NCBI GenBank assembly: GCA_963813525.1
Contig: CAWEZI010000005.1
Span: 1,922,001 to 1,986,000, forward strand
Reading direction: 5' to 3'
From: Bog-756 sp963813525
GTDB lineage: Bacteria > Actinomycetota > Acidimicrobiia > Acidimicrobiales > RAAP-2
Length of the DNA stretch: 64,000 bases
Position numbers and translations under genes: made by a program. The notes below the pieces were generated by a model. That model searched no databases. It was given only the letters and a program-made list of their open reading frames with translations, and had not been told where the DNA came from. Positions 1 through 7,544 of this stretch are shown here, one piece after another (within the stretch, counting starts at the first letter, position 1; every line of letters starts with the position of its first letter).

Positions 1-328
1 CCTGTGGCACCTCGAGCAGGTCGGCCGGGGACGGAAGATGACCACCGAAGAGCGTCTCGATGCGCCCCAGGGTTCGGCGGGTGGCGGCCACCGATAGCTG
101 TTGGCCCGTGACCTGGAACAGCAGGGCGCCAAACAGGTCCATGGCCGGGAGTTCAGCCAGCCACCCCTGGGGGTCGAAGGTAGGCCGGGCGTCGATGATC
201 CGGGCCAGAACGGGGTCGGCCTTACGGAGGTGGGAGCGGGCCCGGTCGAGCGCCGTCTCGCCTGGGGGCCCGCCCGGAGTCCGATGCGGCCGGTTGGCCG
301 ACTGCTGGCCGGCTCGATCAGGTGCCAT
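1..328 (-). CDS. DNA-3-methyladenine glycosylase II family protein, 5' part only
   Basis: The gene runs off the left edge, so only the first 109 codons are present. The translation from the ATG at 326-328 gives an N-terminal Pro/Arg-rich stretch, then DPVLARIID (residues 38-46) and FQVTGQQLSVAATRR (71-85). That is the helix with the QQxS signature of AlkA-type base-excision glycosylases, which remove alkylated purines. The helix-hairpin-helix and catalytic Asp would lie beyond the edge and cannot be checked. The start overlaps the stop of the upstream SDR gene by 11 bp on the same strand, so the two are probably translated from one message. Confidence 0.72.
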   Translation of the reverse strand, partial: MAPDRAGQQSANRPHRTPGGPPGETALDRARSHLRKADPVLARIIDARPTFDPQGWLAELPAMDLFGALLFQVTGQQLSVAATRRTLGRIETLFGGHLPSPADLLEVPQ

Positions 329-1016
329 AGGCGGGGAGAATGGCTCCGCTGATGGGCGCGGCCGCCTCACTCACCAGGAAGGCGACCACTTCGGAGATGG
401 CATCGGGGGCGACGGCGTGGGCCAGGACCTCCTTGGGGAACGAAGCACGTGCGGTTGCTGTGTCGAGCAGCTGGGGGGCGATGCTGTTGACCCTAATGCC
501 GAGGGGCCGCAGCTCGACATCGAGAACACGGGTCAGGTGGACGAGGGCGGCCTTGCTCACCGAGTACGCCGCCATACCGGCCGAGGGCTCCAATCCTGGT
601 CGGGCGGCGATGTGCACGATGGAACCCGACCCGCTCTGCTGCATATGGGGAGCGACCGCCTGGCTGAGCCACAATGCCGAACCGAGGTTGACGTCGATCA
701 TGAGGCGCAACTGGTCCGGCGTCGTCGTCAACGCCTCTCCGGTCTGAAACGCGCCGATGGTGTTCACCAACACGTCTGGAGGGCCGACGTCGTGAACGAT
801 CCGTTCGACCAGTGGAGCGGCGGTCTGTGGATCAGTGGCATCGACCACCTGGCGGGTGATGCCGTCGGGAAGGCCTTCCATGCCGCGCTCGTTGCGGTCG
901 ACCCCCACCACGGTCATGCCGCGGCCGGCAAGCTTGACGGCCGTGGCCAAACCGAGCTCGCCACCGGCGCCGACCACGATTGCTACCCGGTCCACCGGGT
1001 GTCCGTCATCCGTCAT
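318..1016 (-). CDS. SDR-family NAD(P)-dependent oxidoreductase (232 aa) with an unusual active site
   Basis: Short-chain dehydrogenase/reductase fold. The cofactor loop is GAGGELG (residues 16-22), an acidic residue follows strand 2 (GVDRN, 38-42), NTIGA (85-89) stands where NNAG is usual, and the catalytic pair is YSVSK (151-155). The usual catalytic Ser lies about 13 residues before the Tyr, but here that position reads Ala (HIAARPG), so the catalytic triad looks incomplete. A longer frame starts at 1064, but ATG 1016 has GGAGG 7 bases upstream and is preferred. The gene is divergent from a MarR regulator across a 114-bp gap and overlaps the glycosylase gene downstream. The substrate is not predictable. 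Confidence 0.8.
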   Translation of the reverse strand: MTDDGHPVDRVAIVVGAGGELGLATAVKLAGRGMTVVGVDRNERGMEGLPDGITRQVVDATDPQTAAPLVERIVHDVGPPDVLVNTIGAFQTGEALTTTPDQLRLMIDVNLGSALWLSQAVAPHMQQSGSGSIVHIAARPGLEPSAGMAAYSVSKAALVHLTRVLDVELRPLGIRVNSIAPQLLDTATARASFPKEVLAHAVAPDAISEVVAFLVSEAAAPISGAILPAYGT

Positions 1017-1066
1017 GCGATGCCTCCACTTGTGTGATCCGTCGGAGCAGTTGTGTGCCGACACTG

Positions 1067-1080
1067 GTTGGGTACCGAAC
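1067..1080. promoter_or_regulatory. Imperfect palindrome in the SDR-marR intergenic gap
   Basis: GTTgGGTACCgAAC is a 14-bp palindrome with one mismatched pair. It lies between the divergent SDR and marR starts and could be a second regulator-binding site. There is no second copy to support it. Confidence 0.3.
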
Positions 1081-1101
1081 GTTGGGTCGAGGGTCTATCG
1101 A

Positions 1102-1123
1102 TTGCGTGGTCAAGCAAGTTATT
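1102..1123 (+). promoter_or_regulatory. Candidate MarR operator, site A (marR promoter)
   Basis: The core is TTGCGTGGnCAAGCAA, with TTGC and GCAA as outer half-sites, followed by a short AT-rich tail. The site matches 19 of 22 positions with the reverse complement of 1926-1947. It overlaps TATTAT (1120-1125), a good -10 element five bases before the marR ATG, so the transcript may be nearly leaderless and the site would fit autorepression. Confidence 0.6.
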
Positions 1124-1130
1124 ATTGGGC

Positions 1131-1613
1131 ATGGCCACTCTCAAGCCGCTCTCTCCGACCGAGGAGGAGCTCTGGCGCGCCGTGATGCGAATTGTCAAAG
1201 TCATCCCCCGACATCTGGACTCCGACCTGATCAGAGGCGCTGGCCTGACGGCGAGCGAGTACACGACGATCATGCATCTTTCCGAAGGTCCCAATCGGGA
1301 GCTGCGGATGGCCGACCTGGCTAGCGCCACCGACTTGTCGGCGAGTCGGATGACCCGGCTGGTGGACGATCTGCAAACGCGTGGCCTGGTGACGAAGACG
1401 GCGAGCTCGTCTGACGCCCGGGGCAACGTGGCCAGGCTCACGCCCCGGGGCATGGCCAAACTCAAGTCGGCGTGGCCGGTTCACCTGGCCAGCGTCCGGC
1501 GTCGTTTTTTGGACTGCATCGATGCGGCGGACATCGACGGGGTCACCAAAGCGCTGGCCGAGGTGGCCGTCCACCTCGAAGACACGTCGGACCCACAACC
1601 AGTGCGGAGCTAG
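1131..1613 (+). CDS. MarR-family transcriptional regulator (160 aa)
   Basis: Winged-helix dimeric repressor of the MarR type. Helix-turn-helix segment RMADLASATDLSASRMTRL at about residues 59-77, then the wing around DARGNVARLTPRG (94-106), which matches the family DxRxxxxxLTxxG pattern. N- and C-terminal helices for dimerisation flank it. The frame is open from 1053, but ATG 1131 starts at the conserved N-terminal helix and lies just after a TATTAT -10 element. It is divergent from the SDR gene and sits 0.4 kb before the metallo-hydrolase/flavoprotein/LUD genes. The repeated 22-bp site (1102-1123 and 1926-1947) suggests it controls itself and that group. The ligand is unknown. Confidence 0.88.
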   Translation: MATLKPLSPTEEELWRAVMRIVKVIPRHLDSDLIRGAGLTASEYTTIMHLSEGPNRELRMADLASATDLSASRMTRLVDDLQTRGLVTKTASSSDARGNVARLTPRGMAKLKSAWPVHLASVRRRFLDCIDAADIDGVTKALAEVAVHLEDTSDPQPVRS

Positions 1614-1925
1614 GTCCTCCGGTTCCCGACCGGTTGACTGCGGGCGGCCAGGCCGCGATCGACGCAGGGTCGACCGAGCCATGGGTTCAGAGCCTTGTGC
1701 CGAGTCGAGAAGTGCGGACGATGTCGGCCACATCAGGAACGGCACCGGGCCAGGGGCGCTGCCCTGCCAGGCCAGGGACGTCCGGCCGATGGGCTGAGCA
1801 CCCGCCTCCGTGATGCATCACAGGCCCGCGCTGCACGCCTCGGGGGAGGCATCGGTTCACCAGTCACGTAGGGCTCCTCTCGTGCCAAGCAAGCTCGTTC
1901 TTCCCTTCTGTGCACCGGAGTCTAA

Positions 1926-1947
1926 AAGAAGTTGCTTGCCCACGCAA
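1926..1947 (-). promoter_or_regulatory. Candidate MarR operator, site B (upstream of the metallo-hydrolase)
   Basis: In reverse complement this reads TTGCGTGGgCAAGCAA followed by cTTcTT, the near-identical partner of site A. It also holds an inner inverted repeat, CTTGC-N4-GCAAG (1935-1948). It lies about 80 bp before the GTG start at 2028. It is the only recognisable element in the 414-bp stretch 1614-2027, where no reading frame looks like a gene. Confidence 0.6.
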
Positions 1948-2027
1948 GATCAACGCGGTAACGTGCCCTTGGTCATGGCCGTCGATACGACCCTGACAAC
2001 TGTGCAGGTCCGAGAAAGGAGAGTTTC

Positions 2028-3008
2028 GTGAGCTCGACTAATTCTGGTGCCTCAACGGTGCCGGTACTGCCTGACTATGTCCCCATCCCACCGTCCTCAC
2101 TGGGTCCGCCCCTCAACCAGGATGGCTATTACGTCGGGCGAGTCGAACGGAACCTGTTCTGGGTAACCGACGGCACCTACCAGTCAGCATTCCTCGCCAC
2201 CGATGAGGGAATCATCCTCTTCGACGCTCCGCCCACAATCGGTCACAATCTTCGCCGGGCGGTGGACCAGATCGCCGAGGCCGAGGGCGTGGGCAACACC
2301 GTGACCCATCTCGTCTACTCCCATCACCATGCCGATCACGCCGGTGCTGCCAACCTCTTCGGTGACGACCTGGTGCGGATCGGCCACGTGGAGACCCGAC
2401 GCCTGCTCCTGCGGGACAACGATCCGACCAGGCCGGCGCCCGAGGTGACCTTCCAGGACACCTACACCCTGAGGGTGGGCGGGGAGCGAGTAGAGCTGGC
2501 CTTTCGCGGGCCGAACCACACCCCCGACAACATCTTCATCCACTTTCCCGATCACGACGTTCTGATGCTCATCGACATCGCCAACTCGGGTTGGGTGCCG
2601 ATCTACAACTGCAACCTCAGCGAGGACATTCCTGGGTATATCGATGCCGCGGCCACAGCGCTCACCTACCCCTGGAAGACCTACATCGGTGGACATCTGG
2701 GAAGGCTCGGGACACGCGAGGACATCGAGCTTCACCAGGCCTACATCGCCGACATCGTAGAAAGCGCCAACGGGGCGCTGTCCACGGTCGACCCCACCCC
2801 CTACTGGGCCAACTACGGAGAGAACGTCTGGGCCGCCGTCAGGGGCTATCTCGATGAGGTGACCGATACGGCGACTGCACCTGTCGTCAAGAAGTACACC
2901 GGTCAACTTGCCGCAGCCGACATCGAAGAGTTCACCCGGAGCACGACCTTCATGATCATGCAGTCCCTGCGGCTCGACAAGGGTGTCGGCTCACAAGTGC
3001 ACCCCTGA
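2028..3008 (+). CDS. MBL-fold metallo-hydrolase (326 aa)
   Basis: Metallo-beta-lactamase fold with a complete metal-binding set: HHHADH (residues 99-104, the HxHxDH motif), His164 in GPNHTPDN, Asp183 in LIDIANSG and His223 in IGGHLGRLG. This is the two-metal site of lactonase/glyoxalase-II-like hydrolases. No signal peptide is visible, so it is probably cytoplasmic. The GTG start is supported by AAAGGAGAG six bases upstream. It is the first gene of a redox group with the flavoprotein and LUD genes, although a hairpin at 3125-3155 separates it from them. The substrate (lactone, thioester or other ester) cannot be inferred. Control by the nearby MarR is likely. Confidence 0.87.
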   Translation: MSSTNSGASTVPVLPDYVPIPPSSLGPPLNQDGYYVGRVERNLFWVTDGTYQSAFLATDEGIILFDAPPTIGHNLRRAVDQIAEAEGVGNTVTHLVYSHHHADHAGAANLFGDDLVRIGHVETRRLLLRDNDPTRPAPEVTFQDTYTLRVGGERVELAFRGPNHTPDNIFIHFPDHDVLMLIDIANSGWVPIYNCNLSEDIPGYIDAAATALTYPWKTYIGGHLGRLGTREDIELHQAYIADIVESANGALSTVDPTPYWANYGENVWAAVRGYLDEVTDTATAPVVKKYTGQLAAADIEEFTRSTTFMIMQSLRLDKGVGSQVHP

Positions 3009-3124
3009 TCTCGAGACCGACTCGACCCGAGGTAACTCGAAGACCAGCGGTTCGGCCACCGGATGGGCGACGGGACTGGGCAGTGCCACGACGCCGAGGG
3101 AAGAGGTCGGACCGAGCGGTCCCG

Positions 3125-3155
3125 CCTGGGCAGCCGCCATCGCTGGCGGCCCAGG
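3125..3155 (+). terminator. Hairpin between the metallo-hydrolase and flavoprotein genes
   Basis: CCTGG and GCCGCCA pair with TGGCGGC and CCAGG around a TCGC loop, with a 3-base bulge on the left arm. There is no U tract. It could terminate or attenuate transcription between two otherwise co-oriented genes. Confidence 0.4.
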
Positions 3156-3251
3156 TAGGTTGTCGATCACCGGACAGGACGTGGCCCGGTCACCCGTGAA
3201 ACCGCGGCGGGGGGCGGTGCCCGGGTGGATGTGGGAGCCTGACGTCATAGG

Positions 3252-3280
3252 GGGGAGCGAACGATAAAGGGGAGCGAACG
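3252..3280 (+). repeat. Duplicated 12-bp element GGGGAGCGAACG at the flavoprotein ribosome-binding site
   Basis: Two exact copies of GGGGAGCGAACG begin at 3252 and 3269. The second supplies the Shine-Dalgarno (GGGGAG, eight bases before ATG 3283); the first may be a standby or duplicated site. Confidence 0.55.
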
Positions 3281-3282
3281 CC

Positions 3283-4563
3283 ATGTCGATGATCGACTAC
3301 GACGCCAAGCCGGTCACTCCTCAGGTTTTACTGGTCGGACACCGGGCGTCCTCTGTCGGGTACAGCATCCGCGACTTTCTCAGCCGTAACGCGGTCCCCT
3401 ATGAGTGGGTCGACGTGGACGACACCGAGCGGGTCGGAGCCTTGCTCCCGGTGGGGGAGAGGGGCGCGGACCGGCTTCCCGTGTGCATCCTCCCCAACGG
3501 TATGCAACTGGCTCCGGCCACTCTGGAAGGTGTGGCGGAAGGACTGGGCATGGTGTTGGCTCCGTCACTGCCGGCCTACGACTTGACCATCGTGGGCGCC
3601 GGTCCGGCCGGGCTGGCCGCCGCCGTGTACGCCGCATCTGAGGGTTTGCAGGCCGTGGCCATCGAAGCTGTCGCGCCCGGAGGTCAAGCGGGGACGACCT
3701 CCATGATCGAGAACTATCTCGGATTCCCCCAGGGGATCAGCGGGAGCGAATTGGCCACGCGGGCAACAGCCCAGGCCAAGAGATTCGGGGCCGAAGTTCT
3801 TCTCGCCCGGCGGCTGGCCGACATCACCCGGGAGGGCCCTGGCTATGTCGCCCATCTTTCCGACGGCACAGCGGTGCCGTCACGTTCCGTGCTGGTGGCA
3901 ACCGGTGTGGACTGGCGTCGCCTGGAGGTTCCGGGCATCGACGAGCTCCTTGGCTCCGGCGTGTACTACGGTGCCGGCCCCAGTGAGGCGATCACCTGCA
4001 GCGGGTGCCGGGTGGCCATTGTCGGGGGAGGGAACTCCGCCGGTCAGGCGGCTATCCGCTTCTCGCGTTACGCCTCCCAGGTGACGTTGCTGGTCCGGGG
4101 TCGCTCGCTTGAGGCATCGATGTCCCAGTACCTGATCAGCCAAGTGAAGGAACGGGGAAACATCGAGGTTCGGACAGACACGGAAGTGGTCAGCCTCGAA
4201 TCGGATACGCGCCTGCGGGACCTGATGGTCTCGTCAGGAGGCACCGTGTCCCGGCTGTCCGTCGACGAGCTATTCGTTTGCATCGGTGGAGAGCCGCGTA
4301 CCCAAGGGGCGGCCACGGTGGGACTTGCTCTCGACGGCGCCGGATTCGTGCGCACCGGCGCCGAACTCAGCTCGTCGGCCGGTGCCCTCGACGGGTGGTC
4401 GTTGTCTCGTCCACCCTTGCCCCTCGAAACGAACCTGCCGGGGCTGTTCGCCGCCGGCGATGTCCGAAGCGGGTCGATCAAGCGCTGCGCCGCCGCCATC
4501 GGCGAGGGTTCCATGGTGGTGGCCCTCGTGCACCAGCGCCTGGCTGAAGTCGGTGGTGAGTGA
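3283..4563 (+). CDS. Thioredoxin-reductase-like FAD/NAD(P) oxidoreductase with N-terminal glutaredoxin-like domain (426 aa)
   Basis: Residues 12-95 look like a glutaredoxin-fold domain without a CxxC. The flavoprotein domain follows: FAD loop GAGPAG (105-110), GGQAGTTSMIENYLGFP (133-149), NAD(P) loop GGGNSAG (248-254), and C-terminal FAD-binding AAGDVRSGSIKR. Where true thioredoxin reductases have CATC, this protein has no cysteine pair. A CSGC (239-242) lies just before the NAD(P) loop, an unusual place. This architecture matches TrxB-like proteins often fused to cyclic-nucleotide or glutaredoxin-like domains. The start is set by GGGGAG. It overlaps the LUD gene by a few bases, which implies translational coupling. 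The electron acceptor is unknown. Confidence 0.85.
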   Translation: MSMIDYDAKPVTPQVLLVGHRASSVGYSIRDFLSRNAVPYEWVDVDDTERVGALLPVGERGADRLPVCILPNGMQLAPATLEGVAEGLGMVLAPSLPAYDLTIVGAGPAGLAAAVYAASEGLQAVAIEAVAPGGQAGTTSMIENYLGFPQGISGSELATRATAQAKRFGAEVLLARRLADITREGPGYVAHLSDGTAVPSRSVLVATGVDWRRLEVPGIDELLGSGVYYGAGPSEAITCSGCRVAIVGGGNSAGQAAIRFSRYASQVTLLVRGRSLEASMSQYLISQVKERGNIEVRTDTEVVSLESDTRLRDLMVSSGGTVSRLSVDELFVCIGGEPRTQGAATVGLALDGAGFVRTGAELSSSAGALDGWSLSRPPLPLETNLPGLFAAGDVRSGSIKRCAAAIGEGSMVVALVHQRLAEVGGE

Positions 4564-5242
4564 CGTGGACAGGTCACCGGCCACCGACCTACCCGGGGAC
4601 CCGTCGGCGGCGGGTCCGAGCGAGGAGGCAGAGGCGGAGTTCTCTCGCCCAGCCCCACCAGAGCGCATCGGCGCTGTAGCCGGCGCCCTCGAAGGCAACG
4701 GCATCACCGGCATCGTGGTCGACTCCGCCGAAGAGGCGAGAAAGGCTGTGCGGTCCATCCTCCCGGTGGGCGCCGAGGTGTACAACAACACCTCCCGCAC
4801 GCTGGAGGAGACCGGTGTGGCCGAGGACATCGAACGGTCCGGGCAGTATCAGCCGCTTCGCCCCCGTCTCTACCAGATGGACCGTCAAATGCAGGTTCGC
4901 GAGATGCGGCAGCTCTCTGCTTCACCCGATTGGGTCGTGGGCAGCGTCCACGCCCTCACCGAGGAGGGCACACTTCTCATTGCCTCCGCCAGCGGGAGCC
5001 AACTCGGACCGATCGCTTCCGGAGCGGGTCACGTCCTCCTCGTCGTCGGTGCGCAGAAGGTCGTTCCCGATTTCGACACAGGACTGCGGCGCATCTACGA
5101 GTACTGCTTTCCTCGTGAGGATCAGCGGGCCAGGCAGGCCTACGGCGTTCCCAGCGGAGTGAACAATCTCCTGGTCATCAACAAGGCAGTCGCCCCGGGC
5201 CGGATCACCGCCATCCTGGTCAACCAACCCCTCGGGTTCTGA
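4556..5242 (+). CDS. LUD-domain protein (LutC/YkgG-like, about 228 aa)
   Basis: An acidic, Pro-rich N-terminal extension of about 35 residues precedes the LUD domain: VDSAEEARKAV, then VGAEVYNNTSRTLEETGV, DWVVGSVHALTEEGTLLIASA, and C-terminal DFDTGLRRIYEYCFPRE. LUD proteins occur in lactate-utilisation complexes, but stand-alone members are common and uncharacterised. The start is uncertain: GTG 4553, 4556 and 4565 are all in frame, and 4556 gives overlap with the upstream stop (GTGAGTGA). It is the last gene of the MarR-adjacent redox group, since the following 310 bp carry no gene. Confidence 0.72.
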   Translation: MSDVDRSPATDLPGDPSAAGPSEEAEAEFSRPAPPERIGAVAGALEGNGITGIVVDSAEEARKAVRSILPVGAEVYNNTSRTLEETGVAEDIERSGQYQPLRPRLYQMDRQMQVREMRQLSASPDWVVGSVHALTEEGTLLIASASGSQLGPIASGAGHVLLVVGAQKVVPDFDTGLRRIYEYCFPREDQRARQAYGVPSGVNNLLVINKAVAPGRITAILVNQPLGF

Positions 5243-5432
5243 ACCGGGTGCGCCTGCCCTCGGCGCCGACAATCAGCCGTGGAGCCGGTGGGCCAGGCGG
5301 GGAACCGGCCCCCCAATTCGGGCCAGGGAGCGGGCCGCCGGAGAAACTCTCGGCCGTAGCCCATACGCCACTGTCGGCCCGCCGGCAACAGGGGTATAAA
5401 TAACGCAAGTGCGGCCGCGGTGCGACGCTGGC

Positions 5433-5540
5433 GACGGGTCACGAGGTACAGACGGGTCACGAGATACAGACGGGTCACGAGGTACAGACGGGTCACGAGA
5501 TACAGACGGGTCACGAGATACAGACGGGTCACGAGATACA
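5433..5540 (+). repeat. Six 18-bp tandem repeats directly upstream of the MFS gene
   Basis: Six head-to-tail copies of GACGGGTCACGAGrTACA (r is G in copies 1 and 3, A in the others). The array ends exactly where GAGGTG, the ribosome-binding site of the MFS gene, begins. A possible -10 (TATAAA at 5395-5400) lies 33 bp upstream, so the array would be in the 5' leader. The unit is a multiple of three and one frame reads DGSRDT repeatedly. The rest of 5243-5553 shows no gene. Confidence 0.9.
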
Positions 5541-5553
5541 GAGGTGAACCTGG

Positions 5554-6855
5554 ATGAGCTCACAAGCTCTAGAGGGGGTGCGGTCGAAGCCGACGACTAA
5601 ACCCTGCTTCGACTGCCTCGACGAGGCGATCGCCACCGATCGCCCGCTGGCCTCCGCCCCCCGGGAGGTGGCCTTCTGGTTGATCACCTACGTGTTCGCC
5701 ATCACCATGCTGGGGACCACCCTGCCCACCCCTCTCTATGTCATCTACCAGAGCCAGTGGCATTTCTCCTCCGGCGTGGTGACCTTGATCTTCGCCGTCT
5801 ATGCGGCGGGCGTGCTCACCGCCCTGCTCTTCGCCGGACGCTCCTCCGACCAGGTTGGACGCAGATACGTGCTCGGAGCCGCCCTCGCCTTCAGCGCATG
5901 CAGCACGGTCGTGTTCATCGTGGCTCCATCCGTCGGCTGGCTGTTCCCCGCCCGGATCCTGTCCGGCTTCTCCGCCGGTCTGATGACAGGCACCGGGACG
6001 GCAGCGCTCACCGAAATGCTGGGACGCAGAAATCCGCGGCAGGCCACCCTGGTGGCCACGGCGGCCAACACCGGTGGCCTCGGGCTCGGCCCTCTGGTCG
6101 CCGGTCTGTTCGCTCAGTACGGTCCGGACCCGACGGTCCTGGTCTTCGAGGTGTATCTGGGTTTTTTGGCGGTCGCAGCCGTCGCAGTGGTGGTGGTGCC
6201 CGAGACGGTGACCACGCGTCAGAGACTGACCGTTCGCTTCGGCGGCTTCGATTTCCCTGAAGTGGGAAGGGACGAGTTCGTGGCCGCCGGCGTGGCCGCC
6301 TTCGCCAGCTTCAGCCTGCTGGGGATATTCAGCGCGCTGGCACCCACCTTTCTCGGCGATGTTCTGCACCAACAGAGCCACGCCGTCGCCGGCGCCGTCG
6401 TGTTCATGATCTTCGGCATCGCCACTGTCACCCAGCTCATCGCCGGGCGGTTCGACTACCGCAAGGTCGTGTCGTTTGGGCTGGCGCTCTTCCTGGTGGT
6501 CCTCGCCCTCATCGTCGCCGGGTTGTCGCAGGCGTCGCTCTACCTCTTTCTGGCCGGTACCGCAGTAGGAGGAATTGCGGTGGGCTGCGTCTTCATCGGC
6601 AGCCTTTCGACCGCCAACCGTCTGGCCCCGCCCGAGCGGAGGGGTCAGGTCATCTCTCTGTTTTTCGTATTCTGCTATTTGGGGCTCGCCGTCCCTGTCA
6701 TCGGTGTTGGTATCGCCGCTGAGTACTTCGGCCTATTCCGGTCGGTTCTGGCCTGTTCGATCGCCCTGGCCGCCCTGTCCGCCTTCTCACTTGCCGCACT
6801 GCGAAAGAGCCGACCGGCCAGTGCGGAGACAGTCGGAGGACGGAGCGCTCGATAA
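5554..6855 (+). CDS. MFS transporter (433 aa)
   Basis: Twelve hydrophobic segments in two halves give a major facilitator fold in the cytoplasmic membrane. The loop 2-3 signature reads GRSSDQVGRRYVL (about residues 105-117), matching the GxxxDxxGRR motif. The first helix carries TMLGTTLPTPLYVIY, seen in drug and small-molecule exporters of the DHA1 type. A 35-residue hydrophilic N-terminus precedes helix 1. ATG 5554 has GAGGTG seven bases upstream, abutting the tandem repeats. It stands alone, with a strong hairpin about 110 bp after the stop. Proton-driven export is likely; the substrate is unknown. Confidence 0.9.
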   Translation: MSSQALEGVRSKPTTKPCFDCLDEAIATDRPLASAPREVAFWLITYVFAITMLGTTLPTPLYVIYQSQWHFSSGVVTLIFAVYAAGVLTALLFAGRSSDQVGRRYVLGAALAFSACSTVVFIVAPSVGWLFPARILSGFSAGLMTGTGTAALTEMLGRRNPRQATLVATAANTGGLGLGPLVAGLFAQYGPDPTVLVFEVYLGFLAVAAVAVVVVPETVTTRQRLTVRFGGFDFPEVGRDEFVAAGVAAFASFSLLGIFSALAPTFLGDVLHQQSHAVAGAVVFMIFGIATVTQLIAGRFDYRKVVSFGLALFLVVLALIVAGLSQASLYLFLAGTAVGGIAVGCVFIGSLSTANRLAPPERRGQVISLFFVFCYLGLAVPVIGVGIAAEYFGLFRSVLACSIALAALSAFSLAALRKSRPASAETVGGRSAR

Positions 6856-6897
6856 ACGGCGGGCCGTCGAGATCTTCGTGGACACCGCGCCGCAGTC

Positions 6898-6925
6898 GCT
6901 CGAGGACAGTGGCTCGAGGACAGTG
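6898..6925 (+). repeat. Tandem duplication of a 14-bp unit
   Basis: GCTCGAGGACAGTG occurs twice in a row just after the MFS stop. No function is evident. It lies inside the 337-bp stretch 6856-7192 that otherwise holds a hairpin and a promoter. Confidence 0.8.
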
Positions 6926-6963
6926 CCCGGGTGGTCGGGGGCTTCGGTGCGGCTGCAAAATGT

Positions 6964-7011
6964 GCTGGGCCCCGGAGCCGGGTGGCGGAACCCCGCTCGA
7001 CGGGGCCCAGC
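6964..7011 (+). terminator. Long hairpin, probable terminator of the MFS gene
   Basis: A perfect 10-bp outer stem (6964-6973 with 7002-7011) is followed by a second 9-bp stem with one mismatch (6975-6983 with 6990-6998). There is no U tract, as is common for actinobacterial terminators. Confidence 0.6.
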
Positions 7012-7075
7012 GGGGAGGGAAGCTAACGGCGCAACGCCGGGTTGCCGCAATTGGGTGCTGACCTGGGCCATCGGC

Positions 7076-7099
7076 GTTTGCCCAGGTCGGTGTGGGTAT
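7076..7099 (+). promoter_or_regulatory. SigF/SigB-type promoter, GTTT-N14-GGGTAT
   Basis: GTTT at 7076-7079 and GGGTAT at 7094-7099 match the -35/-10 pattern of actinobacterial SigF/SigB-type sigma factors. It lies about 95 bp before the small HTH gene and after the hairpin that closes the MFS unit. The 14-base spacer is slightly short. Confidence 0.5.
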
Positions 7100-7192
7100 G
7101 GTGGCCACATCCCCGACGCTGGTTCTGCTTGCTTTCTCGGTTGACCGGCGCGAAAACTGAGAATCGGTGAAGGCGGATTCGTGAGGAGCCCC

Positions 7193-7544
7193 GTGGCGAG
7201 CAACCACCGGCTGTTGGAAGCGATCAAACGAGTCGAGCAGACCGGCGAAGAGGCGCAGCGGGCCATTGGCGAAGGGGTCGTGTCGATCGACAGAGCCCGG
7301 GACCAGCTGGTCGCCGGTGTGGCCGTTTCGGAGGTCGTAGACGACCTCATCGCCCGAGGTGGTCGGGACGCTCGTCTGAGGTCCTCGGCCGCAGTCGACG
7401 CCTTCGAGCACGCCGTCATGGTGTACCGAGTCGGCCTGATCCGTGCCATGGTCGACGAAGAGAATTTCGAGCTTTTCCGAGGTCGGCCGGCGTATGGGGG
7501 TGTCGAGACAGATGATCGCCCGTTTGTACCGCTACGACGAGTAG
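7193..7544 (+). CDS. Small helix-turn-helix protein interrupted by a +1 frameshift
   Basis: From GTG 7193 (GAGGAG just upstream; GTG 7181 is an alternative) the frame encodes a helical domain, ending in HAVMVYRVGLIRAMVDEENF. It then leaves homology at CTT TTC (7472-7477) and would run to 7624 as low-complexity sequence. In the +1 frame the expected continuation appears at once: SEVGRRMGVSRQMIARLYRY, a clear helix-turn-helix, ending with TAG at 7542-7544. Read with one skipped T the product is about 116 aa. The slip site is CTT-T, the codon context used in prfB +1 frameshifting, so recoding, a recent mutation or a sequence error are all possible. A stress-type promoter lies upstream. Confidence 0.6.

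Noticed and set aside
5392..5400. GGGTATAAA upstream of the MFS gene as a fifth SigF-type promoter
   Set aside because: No GTTT lies 14-17 bases upstream; kept only as a possible ordinary -10.
5433..5540. Tandem repeats as a CRISPR array
   Set aside because: Units are contiguous with no spacers and are only 18 bp long.
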